A DNA stretch of 64,000 nt from Agaribacillus aureus (GTDB taxonomy: Bacteria; Bacteroidota; Bacteroidia; Cytophagales; Cyclobacteriaceae). Position numbers and translations under genes: made by a program. Positions 51,504 through 62,900 of the stretch are shown here, piece by piece; position 1 is the stretch's first letter, and each line of letters starts with the position of its first letter. Under the pieces are notes generated by a model. The model had not been told where the DNA came from and did not search any database. It worked only from the letters and a program-made list of their open reading frames with translations. The stretch covers positions 248,001-312,000 of the forward strand of contig JAUJEB010000004.1 of NCBI GenBank assembly GCA_030442055.1, in the 5' to 3' direction.

Positions 51504-52220
51504 TCAAAAATTCAGGAAATCATCCATACCCAATATTCCCTTCCTATCAATAACCCACTCGGCTACCAGCACAGCTCCAAGCGCAAAACCCTGTCTGGAG
51601 TGGGCGGTATGCTTTATTTCTATGTCGTCCACCGCCGAGGAGTATTGCACCGTATGAGTTCCCGGCACCTCATTAATTCGCTTGGATTTTATGCCAAGTT
51701 CTTCGCCAGCATCTGTGTCTCTATTCACCCATTTTCGAATCTTTTTATTTTCCTGTATAATGCCTTCGGCCAGCGTAATGGCCGTTCCGCTCGGTGCATC
51801 TTTTTTTTCGGTATGATGAATTTCCTCCATAGACACCTGGTAAGCGGGAAACTTATCCATCACCTTCGCCAGGAACTGATTAACCTTAAAAAAAATATTT
51901 ACACCCAGACTATAGTTGCTTGCATAGAAAAGAGTGCCTCCCTTTTCTTCGCAGGAATTTTTAACTTTTTCAAATTGATCCAGCCAACCGGTTGTACCCG
52001 AAACAACCGGTATACCTCGATCAAAACACTTTAGGATATTTTCCAATGCCGCATCCGGCTGGCTAAATTCTATGGCGACATCCACATTTTGACCGGAAAT
52101 CCGATCAAATAACTGATGGTCATCTTTGTCAACGATAAAATCAATGGTATGCCCTCTTTCCAAAGCAATGCTTTCAATAGTTTTGCCCATTTTACCGTAG
52201 CCCAGTAACAAAATTCTCAT
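51504..52220 (-). CDS. dapB: 4-hydroxy-tetrahydrodipicolinate reductase
   Basis: The 238-residue protein has the NAD(P)H-binding motif (MRILLLGYGKMGKTIESIAL), the GTTGW motif of the cofactor site and the catalytic/substrate motif EEIHHTEKKDAPSGTAITLA. The C-terminal substrate domain is VLVAEWVIDRKGILGMDDFL. It catalyses a step of lysine and meso-diaminopimelate synthesis, feeding peptidoglycan. It is shorter than the E. coli protein (273), normal for this phylum. Confidence 0.96.
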   Translation of the reverse strand: MRILLLGYGKMGKTIESIALERGHTIDFIVDKDDHQLFDRISGQNVDVAIEFSQPDAALENILKCFDRGIPVVSGTTGWLDQFEKVKNSCEEKGGTLFYASNYSLGVNIFFKVNQFLAKVMDKFPAYQVSMEEIHHTEKKDAPSGTAITLAEGIIQENKKIRKWVNRDTDAGEELGIKSKRINEVPGTHTVQYSSAVDDIEIKHTAHSRQGFALGAVLVAEWVIDRKGILGMDDFLNF

Positions 52221-52359
52221 GTGTGTAAAGTTTTTTTATTCAGCATATTAATTGCGAAGGTACTCGTTCCTATGTCTCTGTCATATCATTACGGTAGATT
52301 GGCATAAACTTCGTTTATCCAAATTAGCTTAACAGGCAGGATCGAAGATTTCCTTCACT

Positions 52360-52965
52360 TTACGGTTTTACTTTAAGCTGCAATGATAAGCCTACATTTG
52401 AGATATTCCAAGGATTTTGCACCATTGCAGGTTTTACGCTAAAGGCAAGGTTCTCATTAATATCAAATTCCCGCAGATGGGCATCCACGTGGGCATCAAG
52501 AATATTGAGTAAATAGAGCGCTCCGGTAAGTATAATAAAATAGTCACGGTTTCTTCGATAAAAATCTACCCTGCGCCTTATTTGCGACTCATTTAAACCG
52601 GTATCATTGATGGTATCCGGGTTGCCGTCCACCTCCAAAAACAAGGCATCCCTAAAAAATTGATATTGGGTATTTGAATTGACGGCACCAAAGACCAGAA
52701 ATGTTGCTCCTCCATAGATAATAGGAATTTTCCAGCCTTTTTTATTGTAAAATTGTCCCAACCCGGGAAGGATGGCAGAATATAAGGCAACCTTATTGGG
52801 TCTATTTCTGGGTGTCTCTGTCACAATTTCCTGAACGCCCCCTTCCGGCAGTATCAGATTATCTTCTGTAAAGATAACTGAGTCCTTATTGGCATTTTGT
52901 TCTTCCTGACCATAAAGCCATCCCCAACTAAAACATAAGATTATGAGCAATAAGCTCTTTTTCAT
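52360..52965 (-). CDS. DUF5683 domain protein
   Basis: The 201-residue protein starts at the ATG of MKKSLLLIILCFSWGWLYGQ, which gives a clean signal peptide; the longer frame adds 19 polar residues. The DUF5683 core is PNKVALYSAILPGLGQFYNK, KGWKIPIIYGGATFLVFGAV and NYFIILTGALYLLNILDAHV. It is a membrane or envelope protein with several hydrophobic segments. Function is unknown, but it is regularly found next to parAB and dapB in Bacteroidota. Confidence 0.9.
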   Translation of the reverse strand: MKKSLLLIILCFSWGWLYGQEEQNANKDSVIFTEDNLILPEGGVQEIVTETPRNRPNKVALYSAILPGLGQFYNKKGWKIPIIYGGATFLVFGAVNSNTQYQFFRDALFLEVDGNPDTINDTGLNESQIRRRVDFYRRNRDYFIILTGALYLLNILDAHVDAHLREFDINENLAFSVKPAMVQNPWNISNVGLSLQLKVKP

Positions 52966-53084
52966 GTGTTTATAATTTATTTTTTCCGGTCGGACTGAAC
53001 CTTTGATCCGTGCTACCATCATTCCTTTGCACCTAGGCGATACGCAGGTATTTAATAATTACAGCAAGTATGTCGGTTTCACGA

Positions 53085-53996
53085 TCAAATTTCTATTATT
53101 TCCAATATTCGGTTCAAATCCTCTACAGACACGTAGGGAATCTTAATTTCTCCTCTATTTTTGTCTTTAGCAATAAGCTCAACTTTCGTGCCGAAATGAG
53201 AGGACAACCTCGTCCGTACCTCTTTCATCTCATAACTTAATTCATTGCTGGTTTTGGGTGATGGTTCTTTGGAAGGATTGTCTTCTGTTAATGCTCTAAC
53301 CAACGCTTCGGTCTTTCGAACGGATAAATCCTGCGCCAGCACTTGTTTAAAAATATTAAGTTGCTTTTCGATGCTTTCAATATTTATCAGAGCTCTGGCA
53401 TGGCCCATCGATATTTTTTTATCGCGCAGGGCTGCCTGAATATCAGGAGGTAATTTTAACAGACGCAGATAGTTATTTACTGTAGACCTCTTTTTTCCCA
53501 CTCTATCACCCAATTCTTCCTGCTTCAGCTCGCATTCGCTAAGCAATCGCTGGTAGCTTAAAGCTATTTCCAAAGCATTGAGGTCTTCTCGCTGAATGTT
53601 TTCTATCAAAGCCATTTCCAGCATTTGCTGATCGTTGGCCACTCTGATGTAAGCCGGTATGGTCTCTAAACCGGCCAATCTGGAAGCCTGAAACCTGCGT
53701 TCTCCGGATATGATCTGATAATTATCGTCGGCTAGCTTTCTTACCGTAATTGGTTGGATAATTCCCTGTACCCCAATTGAATCCGCTAATTCCTGCAGGG
53801 CCTCTTCATCAAAGTGATTCCGGGGTTGGTAAGGGTTAACTTCAATAAGGTCAATGTCAATTTCGTCAATTCTATTGACGCCACTGCCCGATGCATCCGT
53901 TAAAAGTTTATCTTCGGTCGAGGGTGTATCATCCAACAATGCTCCCAAGCCCCTTCCAAGCGCATTTCTTCTTTTAGGTGTTTTTTTTGCAGTCAT
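53085..53996 (-). CDS. parB: Chromosome-partitioning protein ParB
   Basis: The 303-residue protein has the ParB/Spo0J N-terminal domain (IDLIEVNPYQPRNHFDEEAL, then GIIQPITVRKLADDNYQIIS) with the CTP-binding GERRFQASR, a helix-turn-helix (ELKQEELGDRVGKKRSTVNN) and a C-terminal dimerisation helix. It loads on parS sites near the origin and forms sliding clamps. It starts five bases after parA. No perfect parS site is visible in the window. Confidence 0.97.
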   Translation of the reverse strand: MTAKKTPKRRNALGRGLGALLDDTPSTEDKLLTDASGSGVNRIDEIDIDLIEVNPYQPRNHFDEEALQELADSIGVQGIIQPITVRKLADDNYQIISGERRFQASRLAGLETIPAYIRVANDQQMLEMALIENIQREDLNALEIALSYQRLLSECELKQEELGDRVGKKRSTVNNYLRLLKLPPDIQAALRDKKISMGHARALINIESIEKQLNIFKQVLAQDLSVRKTEALVRALTEDNPSKEPSPKTSNELSYEMKEVRTRLSSHFGTKVELIAKDKNRGEIKIPYVSVEDLNRILEIIEI

Positions 53997-54001
53997 GTCA
54001 A

Positions 54002-54778
54002 CTAGCTTTTAATCTTTTCATTTTTTTCAGCAATTTCCTTTGCCAAATTTAGATAACTTATCGCTCCTTTACTATCTGCATCATGAGCAATAGCCGGAAG
54101 ACCAAAGCTTGGGGACTCGCTTAGTTTGATATTTCGGGGGATCAGCGTGTTAAAAACCATTTGTTTAAAATGGGTAGTCACTTCTTCTACAACCTGATTG
54201 GATAGCCTTAATCTAACGTCATACATGGTTAACAGGATCCCCTCTATCTCCAGGTCTTTATTTAAACGCTTTTGAATTATTTTAATTGTTTGCAGCAATT
54301 TTCCCAGGCCTTCCAAGGCGAAGTATTCACATTGGACAGGAATAATTACGGAATCAGCAGCTGTCAGCGCGTTGATAGTAATTAAACCGAGGGAAGGCGA
54401 ACAATCAATGATGATAAAATCATAGTCATTCTTTAGAGGTTTCAGCGCACTTTTCATCTTTTTTTCTCTGCCCTCCAAATCAACCATTTCCACCTCTGCT
54501 CCCACCAAATCGATATGAGAGGGTAATACGTCCAGGTAGTTAATATCTGTAGATTGTACCGATTCCTTAGCACCTACACCATCTACCATGCACTCGTAAA
54601 TGCTGTTCTTTACCTCCTTCGGATTAATACCCAAACCAGAGGTAGAATTGGCTTGCGGATCAGCGTCTACTACCAATACCTTTTGCTCCAAAGCAGCCAG
54701 ACTTGCTGAAAGATTTATGGCCGTAGTTGTTTTCCCAACCCCACCTTTTTGATTAGCTATGGCTATTATCTTGCTCAT
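54002..54778 (-). CDS. parA: Chromosome-partitioning ATPase ParA
   Basis: The 258-residue protein has the deviant Walker A (IAIANQKGGVGKTTTAINLS), LVVDADPQANSTSGLGI, IIDCSPSLGLITINALTAAD and IPVQCEYFALEGLGKLLQTI. It is a Soj-type ParA that moves ParB-parS complexes. It is in a transcript with UPF0173 upstream (10-base gap) and parB downstream. Confidence 0.97.
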   Translation of the reverse strand: MSKIIAIANQKGGVGKTTTAINLSASLAALEQKVLVVDADPQANSTSGLGINPKEVKNSIYECMVDGVGAKESVQSTDINYLDVLPSHIDLVGAEVEMVDLEGREKKMKSALKPLKNDYDFIIIDCSPSLGLITINALTAADSVIIPVQCEYFALEGLGKLLQTIKIIQKRLNKDLEIEGILLTMYDVRLRLSNQVVEEVTTHFKQMVFNTLIPRNIKLSESPSFGLPAIAHDADSKGAISYLNLAKEIAEKNEKIKS

Positions 54779-54788
54779 TAATTAATGT

Positions 54789-55469
54789 TTAAATTGCTAT
54801 CGTTTCACCTATTGTTAGTAACTGCAGTTTTTTGTTTTGATTTACGGCCTTGGCTATGGCTTCTTCCTGGTTTATATTAATGATTGGAAAAGTGTTGTAA
54901 TGTGCCCCAATTATCCAATCTGTTCCGACATAATCGGCTGCGATGAGTGCATCGTCCACCCCCATCGTGAAAGTATCTCCGATTGGGAGTATGGCAAAAT
55001 CAAGTTTGTACGCTTCGGCAATCTGTTTCATATCCTGATGCAACGCCGTATCGCCGGCAAAGTAAAAGGTGGTTTCTTTTGTTTCAATCACAAAGCCTGC
55101 AGGATTGCCTCCGTAGGAACCATCAGGCATGCTTGAAGAATGAACCGCATTTACCATCTTGACCGTTCCAAAGTCTAAACTGATCTTTCCACCGTGATTA
55201 AGCGGGTGAAAATTCTCAATTCCTTTTTTTTGAAACCAAGTCACCACTTCATAAGTAGAAATCAGGTAAGCCTTTGTATTGGCATACACTTTTTCCACTT
55301 CCGAAACGTGGTCACCATGACCATGGGAAACAAGAATATAGTCTGCCTCAATGGAATCCACATCAATATCTGCAGCCAACGGATTTTCCTTAATAAATGG
55401 GTCAAAAAGCACCCTTATCTTTTCAATTTCGATCAAAAAACAAGCGTGCCCGAAATATGTTAACTTCAT
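54789..55469 (-). CDS. UPF0173 metal-dependent hydrolase
   Basis: The 226-residue protein starts at the ATG of MKLTYFGHACFLIEIEKIRV; a longer frame adds seven residues. It has the metallo-beta-lactamase fold with SHGHGDHVSEVEKVY as the H-x-H-x-D-H motif, YFAGDTALHQDMKQIAEAYK, LPIGDTFTMGVDDALIAADY and IGAHYNTFPIININQEEAI. The physiological substrate is unknown; a broad hydrolase is usual for this family. It is the first gene of the parA-parB operon and has a good -7 box upstream. Confidence 0.92.
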   Translation of the reverse strand: MKLTYFGHACFLIEIEKIRVLFDPFIKENPLAADIDVDSIEADYILVSHGHGDHVSEVEKVYANTKAYLISTYEVVTWFQKKGIENFHPLNHGGKISLDFGTVKMVNAVHSSSMPDGSYGGNPAGFVIETKETTFYFAGDTALHQDMKQIAEAYKLDFAILPIGDTFTMGVDDALIAADYVGTDWIIGAHYNTFPIININQEEAIAKAVNQNKKLQLLTIGETIAI

Positions 55470-55521
55470 AAATTCCCGATGATAATTCATTTGGCTTTCG
55501 CCAAACCATTTAACCTGAGTG

Positions 55522-55529
55522 CAAAGATA
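55522..55529 (-). promoter_or_regulatory. -7 box of the UPF0173-parA-parB operon
   Basis: The minus strand reads TATCTTTG, an exact TAnnTTTG and identical to the rpsF box, about 50 bases before the start codon. A TTTCG near position -33 is a partial match. Confidence 0.6.
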
Positions 55530-55782
55530 AAAGTTTAATTTAAATTATTTCGAAAGAATGACAAAGGCCATGGCTGAATTTACAAGAAACTAATTTAATT
55601 AACTCATAATCAAATACTTAAAGCAGAAAAAGACGCTGATTTTATACTACACTTCACCACAACCAAATTTAAGTAATCTAATTTTAAATCCCCATCATTT
55701 CAAGCCGGATAACGATAAATTCCTTTCGTTTATGTATCTATTCGTCAGTATGATGGCATCAATAATTTCCGTATTTAAGGCA

Positions 55783-55808
55783 AAAAAGCCTCTTTCCAGA
55801 GGCCTTTT
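55783..55808 (-). terminator. Terminator after yidC
   Basis: GCCTCT (55788-55793) pairs with AGAGGC (55798-55803) around TTCC, with A/T flanks that also pair in part. On the minus strand it is followed by a run of T. It lies 35 bases after the yidC stop. Confidence 0.8.
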
Positions 55809-55842
55809 ACTTTTATCTTCAAATTAATTACGCAAGCGACGG

Positions 55843-57690
55843 CTATTTCTTTCTTTTGGCCTCCTCGCTGGCTTTCATGGCTTCTTCAATTTTCAACTGA
55901 AACTTTGATTTCTTTTTGTTTACATTTTTCTTTCGATTTTGCTCCAGTATTTTTCGGATCTTTTCCTCATTAACAAACCTTCTAATGATGGATTGCTGCG
56001 CGAAGGTAACAAGGTTGGAAACAAAGTAATAGAAGGTCAGCCCGGCCGGGTAGCTATTTAAAACAAACATAAATACCACGGGCATGACATATCCAATACT
56101 CTTCATCGGCCCCTGAACAGCGCTCATTTGATTGTTGGACCAGGTATACAAAATCGTTGAAAGTGTCATTAACAAAGTAAACAGGCTGATATGATTTCCG
56201 TAGAAGGAGCTGATCAGCGGAATAGTGGCTTTCCAGGATAAAATCGCGTCATACGTCGAAAGATCATTGGCCCAAAGAAAAGACTCCTGGCGCAATTCCA
56301 CGGAATTGGGGAAAAAATTGAACATGGCCAACAGTATGGGCATCTGCAACAAGACCGGAATACAGCCACTTAAGGGGTTTACACCCACCTTTTGATAAAG
56401 CTTCATCTGCTCGGCCTGAATCTTTTGCATATCATTCCCGTATTTTTCCTTCAATTCATCCAGTTCGGGCTTCAATACCTTGGTTTTAGCCATGGAAATG
56501 TATGATTTGTAGGACAGTGGGGAAAGCACCAGCTTTATGAGTAGCACCAAAATAATGATAATAATGCCATAGTTGCTGATATAATTTTCTAAAAAATTAA
56601 AGATGGGAATAATAACAAATTTATTGATCCAGCTGAAAAGAGACCACCCCATATCCACGTTATTGGAAAATCCTCGTGTGACCTTTTTGACAATCTGATA
56701 ATTGTTGGGGCCAAAATAAAATTTAAAATTCCCTTTGTCGGATTTCAATAAATCAGCAGAAATTCGCAGCACGGACTTAGTGTCCTTCACCACAGATGAA
56801 TCGTTAGGGTTAAAAGTTGTTCTAAACTCTCCCCCGGTAAACCCATTTTCAGCAATGATAGCCGCACTGAAGAATTTTTGTTTGATAGTGACCCAGTCGA
56901 CGGATTGATTAACGACTTCCTGCTCCGTTTCATCACTTGCCGGACTGAGGTCTTCAAAGGCCCCGCTGGAAGTAAAATAATTAATGGTAGCTTTTTTTCT
57001 GGCACCGTGATAGCCGTCGAAGTGTTCTTCCAGTCTTTTGATTTTATCGTGCCAGGTCAACAATACGTCCTGATTTCCGATGACATTATCGAGACCTTTG
57101 AATTTTATTTCATGCAATAGCTGATACCCACTGCCCGGAAGCTTGTAAATTTTTTCCACAACCTTCCCCGGCGATACTTCCATTGTAAAATGCACTTCCG
57201 TTGTATCCCCTTGGGCGGGTTGGCTCGTATCGACCCGATAGTACAACTGGTTTAGATCTATTATTTTGCCCTGGCTGCTGACTGCCAATTCCATTTGGCT
57301 GCTTTCTTCATCAATCAAAATCAGCGGCTGCTTGTCGTAAGTGAGGTGTTTTTTGAGTTCTACTTCTTTAACTACCCCTCCCTTACTGTTAAGGACAATT
57401 TTAATTTCTTCATTTTCGATTGTAATGTCCTGCTCCTCGCCTTCAGCGCCTTTATAAAATAAACCTAATTGCTGCTGGGCAATCAATGCTTCAATAGAGT
57501 CGTTAGCTGCCAAATCAGCCTGTTCAACCTTTGGCTGCTCCTGATCAGTTGGCAGGGGTGTCGGTTGCGTTACCGAGGTGGTGTCTGCTAGCTGCTGGAC
57601 AGGTGGCTCAGGCTTTGGCGCAAAAAAGTAAAAATAGACCAATAATAACAATGAAATTAAAAGTAACCCTATCGTCTGGTTCTTATCCAT
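55843..57690 (-). CDS. yidC: Membrane protein insertase YidC
   Basis: The 615-residue protein (start at MDKNQTIGLLLISLLLLVYF, three residues inside a longer frame) has an N-terminal helix, a large periplasmic P1 domain (EEIKIVLNSKGGVVKEVELK) and the conserved five-helix core (YGIIIIILVLLIKLVLSPLS, GCIPVLLQMPILLAMFNFFP, YFVSNLVTFAQQSIIRRFVN). The C-terminus is lysine-rich. It inserts and folds inner-membrane proteins with or without Sec. It follows pyrG after 21 bases, a conserved Bacteroidota pair. Confidence 0.96.
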   Translation of the reverse strand: MDKNQTIGLLLISLLLLVYFYFFAPKPEPPVQQLADTTSVTQPTPLPTDQEQPKVEQADLAANDSIEALIAQQQLGLFYKGAEGEEQDITIENEEIKIVLNSKGGVVKEVELKKHLTYDKQPLILIDEESSQMELAVSSQGKIIDLNQLYYRVDTSQPAQGDTTEVHFTMEVSPGKVVEKIYKLPGSGYQLLHEIKFKGLDNVIGNQDVLLTWHDKIKRLEEHFDGYHGARKKATINYFTSSGAFEDLSPASDETEQEVVNQSVDWVTIKQKFFSAAIIAENGFTGGEFRTTFNPNDSSVVKDTKSVLRISADLLKSDKGNFKFYFGPNNYQIVKKVTRGFSNNVDMGWSLFSWINKFVIIPIFNFLENYISNYGIIIIILVLLIKLVLSPLSYKSYISMAKTKVLKPELDELKEKYGNDMQKIQAEQMKLYQKVGVNPLSGCIPVLLQMPILLAMFNFFPNSVELRQESFLWANDLSTYDAILSWKATIPLISSFYGNHISLFTLLMTLSTILYTWSNNQMSAVQGPMKSIGYVMPVVFMFVLNSYPAGLTFYYFVSNLVTFAQQSIIRRFVNEEKIRKILEQNRKKNVNKKKSKFQLKIEEAMKASEEAKRKK

Positions 57691-57711
57691 AATCCACAAA
57701 TAAAATTAAAA

Positions 57712-59343
57712 TTAATGATTACTGTCCCTCTTATATTCAAGTGCTCCCTTGATAAATTTCACAAACAGTGGATGAGGGTTCAATACTGTGCTTTGTAACT
57801 CAGGGTGATACTGAACACTGATGAACCACGGGTGATCTTTTAGTTCCATAATCTCCACCAATTTGGTTTTTGGGTTTATCCCTGATGCTATCATGCCTGA
57901 TGACTCAAATTGTTTTTTATACTTATTGTTAAATTCGTATCGATGACGATGTCGTTCCTGAATTTTTGTTTTCCCATAAATAGCGGATGCCTTGGAACCC
58001 TTTTTAATATCGCATTCATAAGCGCCAAGTCGCATGGTTCCTCCCATATCTTTGATGTCTTTCTGATCCTCCATCAAATCAATGATGGGATTCTTCGTCG
58101 AGGGATCCATTTCAGTAGAAGCAGCGTCTTCAATATTCAAAACGTTTCTGGCATATTCAATCATCGCGCATTGCATGCCTAAACATACGCCAAAAAACGG
58201 GATTTTATTTTCCCTTGTAAATTTGACGGCGCTGATTTTTCCTTCGATACCCCTTTCTCCGAATCCGGGAGCTACCAGCACACCATGCAAATCACTCAAG
58301 ATGGTGTCCGCATTACCATTTTCGATCGCTTCCGATGATATGCATTTCAGGTTGATCTGGCATTCATTGACAGCTCCGGCATGAACAAACGACTCTACAA
58401 TCGACTTGTAGGCATCGGGTAATTCTACGTATTTACCTATTAATCCAATATTTACTTCATTGGTCGGGTTTTTTAATTTACCAAGATACTCTTTCCATTG
58501 GTCAATTTTGGGCTCCGTTTTATTTGAAAGCTTGAATTTGGTCAACACCCTCTCATCTAACTTTTCCTTCCTCATCAGCAATGGAACATCGTAAATGGTG
58601 TCTGCATCGACAGCCTCAATTACTGAATTTATATGTACGTTACAAAACAACGCCAGCTTCTTTCTTATTTCATTCGGTAAGTTGTGCTCAGACCGGCAAA
58701 CCAGGATATCGGGCTGAATACCGGATTCAAGTAACTGTTTTACTGAATGCTGTGTGGGTTTTGTCTTCAACTCACCGGCAGCGCTCAAATAAGGCACCAG
58801 CGTCAGATGTATCACGATGGAATCATTGGCTCCCAATTCCAGCTTGGCCTGTCGTACGGCCTCAATAAATGGTAATGATTCAATATCGCCCACACATCCA
58901 CCGATTTCGGTGATAACAATATCATAGTTATTAGTCTCCCCCAACAGGTAAATATTTCTTTTAATTTCGTCTGTGATATGAGGAATTACCTGAACGGTTT
59001 TCCCCAAAAAATCTCCCCTTCTTTCTCTGGAAATTACATTATAATATATTCTGCCGGTAGTAATATTATTAGCCTGGGAGGTTCTTTCATTAAGAAACCT
59101 TTCATAGTGACCAAGATCAAGATCAGTTTCGGCGCCATCTTCGGTGACGTAACATTCGCCATGTTCATAAGGATTTAATGTTCCCGGATCCACGTTAATG
59201 TAAGGATCAAATTTTTGAATGGTTACGGAAAAGCCTCTGGCTTGCAACAGCATTCCCAATGATGCTGAAATAATTCCCTTTCCTAATGAAGAAGTTACCC
59301 CTCCGGTGACAAAAATATATTTAGTAGATTTTACAGACGCCAT
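57712..59343 (-). CDS. pyrG: CTP synthase
   Basis: The 543-residue protein starts at the ATG of [20 protein letters not shown]. It has the synthetase domain ([60 protein letters not shown]) and the glutaminase domain with the nucleophile in [20 protein letters not shown] and histidine/glutamate in [20 protein letters not shown]. It converts UTP to CTP using glutamine. It forms an operon with yidC. A TACCTTTG box lies upstream. Confidence 0.97.
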   Translation of the reverse strand: MASVKSTKYIFVTGGVTSSLGKGIISASLGMLLQARGFSVTIQKFDPYINVDPGTLNPYEHGECYVTEDGAETDLDLGHYERFLNERTSQANNITTGRIYYNVISRERRGDFLGKTVQVIPHITDEIKRNIYLLGETNNYDIVITEIGGCVGDIESLPFIEAVRQAKLELGANDSIVIHLTLVPYLSAAGELKTKPTQHSVKQLLESGIQPDILVCRSEHNLPNEIRKKLALFCNVHINSVIEAVDADTIYDVPLLMRKEKLDERVLTKFKLSNKTEPKIDQWKEYLGKLKNPTNEVNIGLIGKYVELPDAYKSIVESFVHAGAVNECQINLKCISSEAIENGNADTILSDLHGVLVAPGFGERGIEGKISAVKFTRENKIPFFGVCLGMQCAMIEYARNVLNIEDAASTEMDPSTKNPIIDLMEDQKDIKDMGGTMRLGAYECDIKKGSKASAIYGKTKIQERHRHRYEFNNKYKKQFESSGMIASGINPKTKLVEIMELKDHPWFISVQYHPELQSTVLNPHPLFVKFIKGALEYKRDSNH

Positions 59344-59373
59344 AAGTTCAAATAATGTAATACTTATGGGATA

Positions 59374-59381
59374 CAAAGGTA
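59374..59381 (-). promoter_or_regulatory. -7 box of the pyrG-yidC operon
   Basis: The plus-strand CAAAGGTA reads TACCTTTG on the minus strand, an exact TAnnTTTG, about 30 bases before the pyrG start. A consensus -33 is not evident. Confidence 0.55.
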
Positions 59382-59908
59382 GAAATTTTATATTTAAAAG
59401 CGCACGATAATTTTTTGATATATTTTATTATGCCATTGAAGCCGCTCCTTTGCCTTTTCGCTTGTAAAAACACTTTTTCTTCGCACTAACCGTTAAATAG
59501 TATTTTATATAGTATTATATATAATTATTCCAATATTATCCGCCAATCGTCTTTTTTAATCAAATGGAATAAATCCACGCTTAAATAATCCTAAGGGACT
59601 AAAAACTTAAAAAAATACAATATATGGTTACCTTCTGACAGCTGATCGTATTAATACTTAACCAAGATTACACCCAAACTTTAACCTCCCTGTTAGATAA
59701 CAACAACCGGTCTTGTATGCCGGTAAATTGTTATGAATTGATTAATAATGATTTATGGAAAATTTGTCAGGCGGAATTGTCGCCATCTGATTGCTTTGGT
59801 AGAAAGGCCACATCAGAAAGAGGTAAACTATATGCGCTTAACTGATAGGTCAAAAATTTTTCACAGATCAATAAACCGATATTCAATTGACTAACTAAAG
59901 AGAGCGCT
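59382..59908. other. Long AT-rich intergenic stretch before the PKD protein
   Basis: Divergent region of about 530 bases between pyrG and the giant PKD gene. It has TATATAGTATTATATATAA-type low-complexity sequence near 59500 and the hairpin at 59698-59733. No supported reading frame is present. Confidence 0.4.
59698..59733. repeat. Two-tier hairpin upstream of the PKD gene
   Basis: The outer arms TAACAA and TTGTTA and the inner arms ACCGG and CCGGT enclose a nine-base loop, with two- and three-base internal bulges. It lies about 175 bases before the ATG of the PKD-repeat gene and may be a 5' leader structure or an operator. Confidence 0.5.
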
Positions 59909-62900
59909 ATGATTAAATTGAGGTACATTATTTTATTGATAGGGATGCTCGGACTTATCAATAACACGGTCAAAGGTCAATCTTGTAATCCTCCACCCTT
60001 ACCAGGATTGCAATTTTTGGCGAACGGAATTGGATGTGCCCCACTAGACACAAGAATCGAAACTAGTTTCAGACACTTAAATGCCGGTTCTGAAATTACC
60101 ATTGACTGGGGCGACGGCAGTCCTGTCGATGTCTTTATTACCACCGCTACTGAATTGAACCGTATATTTACCCACACTTACCCAAGCAACTTCATGGTAT
60201 GTGAATATATCGTTACCGCCACAGCCGTAAAAAATTGTGTGGATAGATCCAGCGCCACAATTAGCGCAGAAGTTACGGTTTGGGATGACGACCAGGCCGG
60301 CATGAACGTTTCCGGGCCCTTTTATGTCTGCGAGGGGTTTGCTGCCAACATCCAATTTACCGACAATAGTAGCTGGAATTGTAACCCTGGCACCGGATTA
60401 CCGAATAACGATCCACGAACTTTACAATGGGTATATGGTATTGGAGGTACCACCATGCAGGGAGTTACCGTCGCAGGTTCTGCTTCCCCGCCAATCAATT
60501 ATGGTACCCAGTATTCTGCCAATAATCCCGGTAGCCAAAGTCTAAATATAAATGTACCTGCCACAAGACCCAACGGAACGCCTCATGCTGTTGGTGACCG
60601 CTTTTATGTACAGCTTAATAACTGGAATTTTTGTAACCCTCAACCAATGCCACCGGTTACTGATGCCGCTTTTATCGAGATTGTAGCGCCTCCTCAACCA
60701 ATATTTGAGACAAAACTAACTGACAACTCAGGGCCTGTCAAAAACGATTTTTGCCCGGGAGATGTAGTTTATTTCGACAACGATACACCAAACCAGGGAG
60801 CTAACGGTTATACATGGCATATTTTTGATGACCCAACGGGCACTAACAGGATCAGCACCTCAAACAATACCAATCACTCGTTCAGTTTTACCAATTCAGG
60901 CCAAAAACTGATCAGGTTATATGCCAATGCGACAGGCGTCATTGGAGGCTGTAATGTTGTCTATGAGAGCACCATCAATATTGTTGATGTGCCCAGGGCC
61001 GATATTCAGATCAATACCCAGGCCTTTGATGACGATTTAATCCAGTTCTGCGAGGACACTTCACTACCTACCGGATATTCCGTTACATTTAACAACGTTT
61101 CCACGGGATTCCTGCCCAATACAGAATTCTATCTGGATTTCTATGATGAAAACGATGTCAGGTTTTTATTCTTTGCTTCAAACTTTTCCACGCTTACAGC
61201 AAAAACCGTTGATTTTGCAAACCCCGGGATCCACAAAGTTATTCTAAGGGCTGTTGATCCTGTTACCACCTGTGAAACTGCTGACACCGCCTATGTAGAG
61301 ATCTACTCGCGACCCGTCGCCGACTTCAATGTTGTCGGAGGTACCGACATATGCCGTGGCAAACTGGTTGATTTTGAAGACTTATCGGTTAATTTCACCG
61401 GAACATGGAGTGGTATTCCCGGTGATACTATTACCGAGTACCGATGGTGGTTTGACTACAACGGCAACCCCGCCAGCAGCCCGGATGCCGTTATTAATAA
61501 CGCATCAAATGGAGATATTTCACATACCTTCACAGCACCTGGCACCTATGATGTACGACTTCAGGTCTCCAAACCGTTTACCAATGTCTGTGAAATTGAC
61601 AGGATCATACAGGTTCAGGTTTATGATATCCCCAATGCCAGCTTTACGCCGGATATTACCGAAGGTTGTCCCGATTTGCCTGTTACCTTAACAAACACTT
61701 CATTCCCTCAACCCACGGGTATTACCATTGATTATAACTGGATTATTACAGACCTGTTTGATAATAGTGTAGATATTATTCCCTATGGAAACCCAACAGT
61801 GGATACGACATTTAACTTTAGTCACACCCGGGGAGATAACAATAACCATCAGTACACCATCCAATTGGAGACTACTTCCAATATTGGTTGTGTAACCCTT
61901 AGTCCGGTGGAGACGATAACCGTCTATCCGGCGCCAAACTCCGGGTTTTCTTCAGATTTCGATCCATTTGCCCTTAATTGCGGATCAGTAACTGCTAATT
62001 TCCAAATTGACACCTATACCCAGAGCATACCTAATATTGACGAGTTTGTATGGACCATCGATGACGGTAATGGTAATGTAACTACGATCAATAATCCACC
62101 TGCCAATACCGCCCTGTCGCATACGTTCACCAACAACACATCATCAATCCTTAACTATTCGGTGCAACTGGATGTGAATTTAACCACGGCGGGCTGTGTA
62201 GTTCCTTTCAGAAGGTTGGTACGGGTAAACCCTCTTCCCGGATCGGATTTTAATGATGTGGTTGTTGATCAGACATGTGACTTTGTAACCGTTAACATTG
62301 ATGCCGTGCAAAAGGGTCTGGCTACCTATAACTGGACATTGTCCGCGCCAACGGTAAACAGCCCCATATTTGATGACAATTTTGATCTTTTATTTGACCG
62401 CCCTGAATTTGTAGATGGGGATCTGACAGTAACGATGACCCTAAATACAGAAAACTTGCTGGGTTGTGCCAGCCCCAGCACGACGAGCAAGACTTTTGTC
62501 ATTCCCAGAAAAGATGACATCAATATGGATCTGACCCTGGTGAGCAACAATACGTTCTGCAATTATTTTAATGCCCAATTTGAGAATAACTCATCAGCTT
62601 CCCCTGCCGGAACAAGTTGGGAACTTTTTATCACCAGGGGAAGCGGTATTCCACAAAATGTCAGTGGTGATGTCACCGGAAATTTAGATGGATCAGGTGG
62701 TGGTTTCAATTATCTTTTTACCATCGCCGGGGATTATTTGGTGGAATTAGTAGCCACTTCACCCGATGGATGTATTTTTAAGGATAGCGAAACCCTGACC
62801 GTATATCCCGACGTTACTGCCTCATTCATGCCCAACACTACGGAAGGTTGCGGCCCTCTTGAGGTATTGTTCAATGAAAACTCGTATAATCAGCCCGACA

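Larger units (their letters stand above)
55470..55842. other. Intergenic stretch with promoter and terminator
   Basis: The gap holds the UPF0173-parAB promoter at 55522-55529 and the yidC terminator at 55783-55808. The middle is AT-rich and shows nothing else recognisable. Confidence 0.4.

Noticed and set aside
53070-53090. parS-like half site GTTTCACG near the parB stop, and CGTTTCACC near 54800
   Set aside because: Only one half matches the parS palindrome; the second half is diverged. They are not credible ParB sites without binding data.
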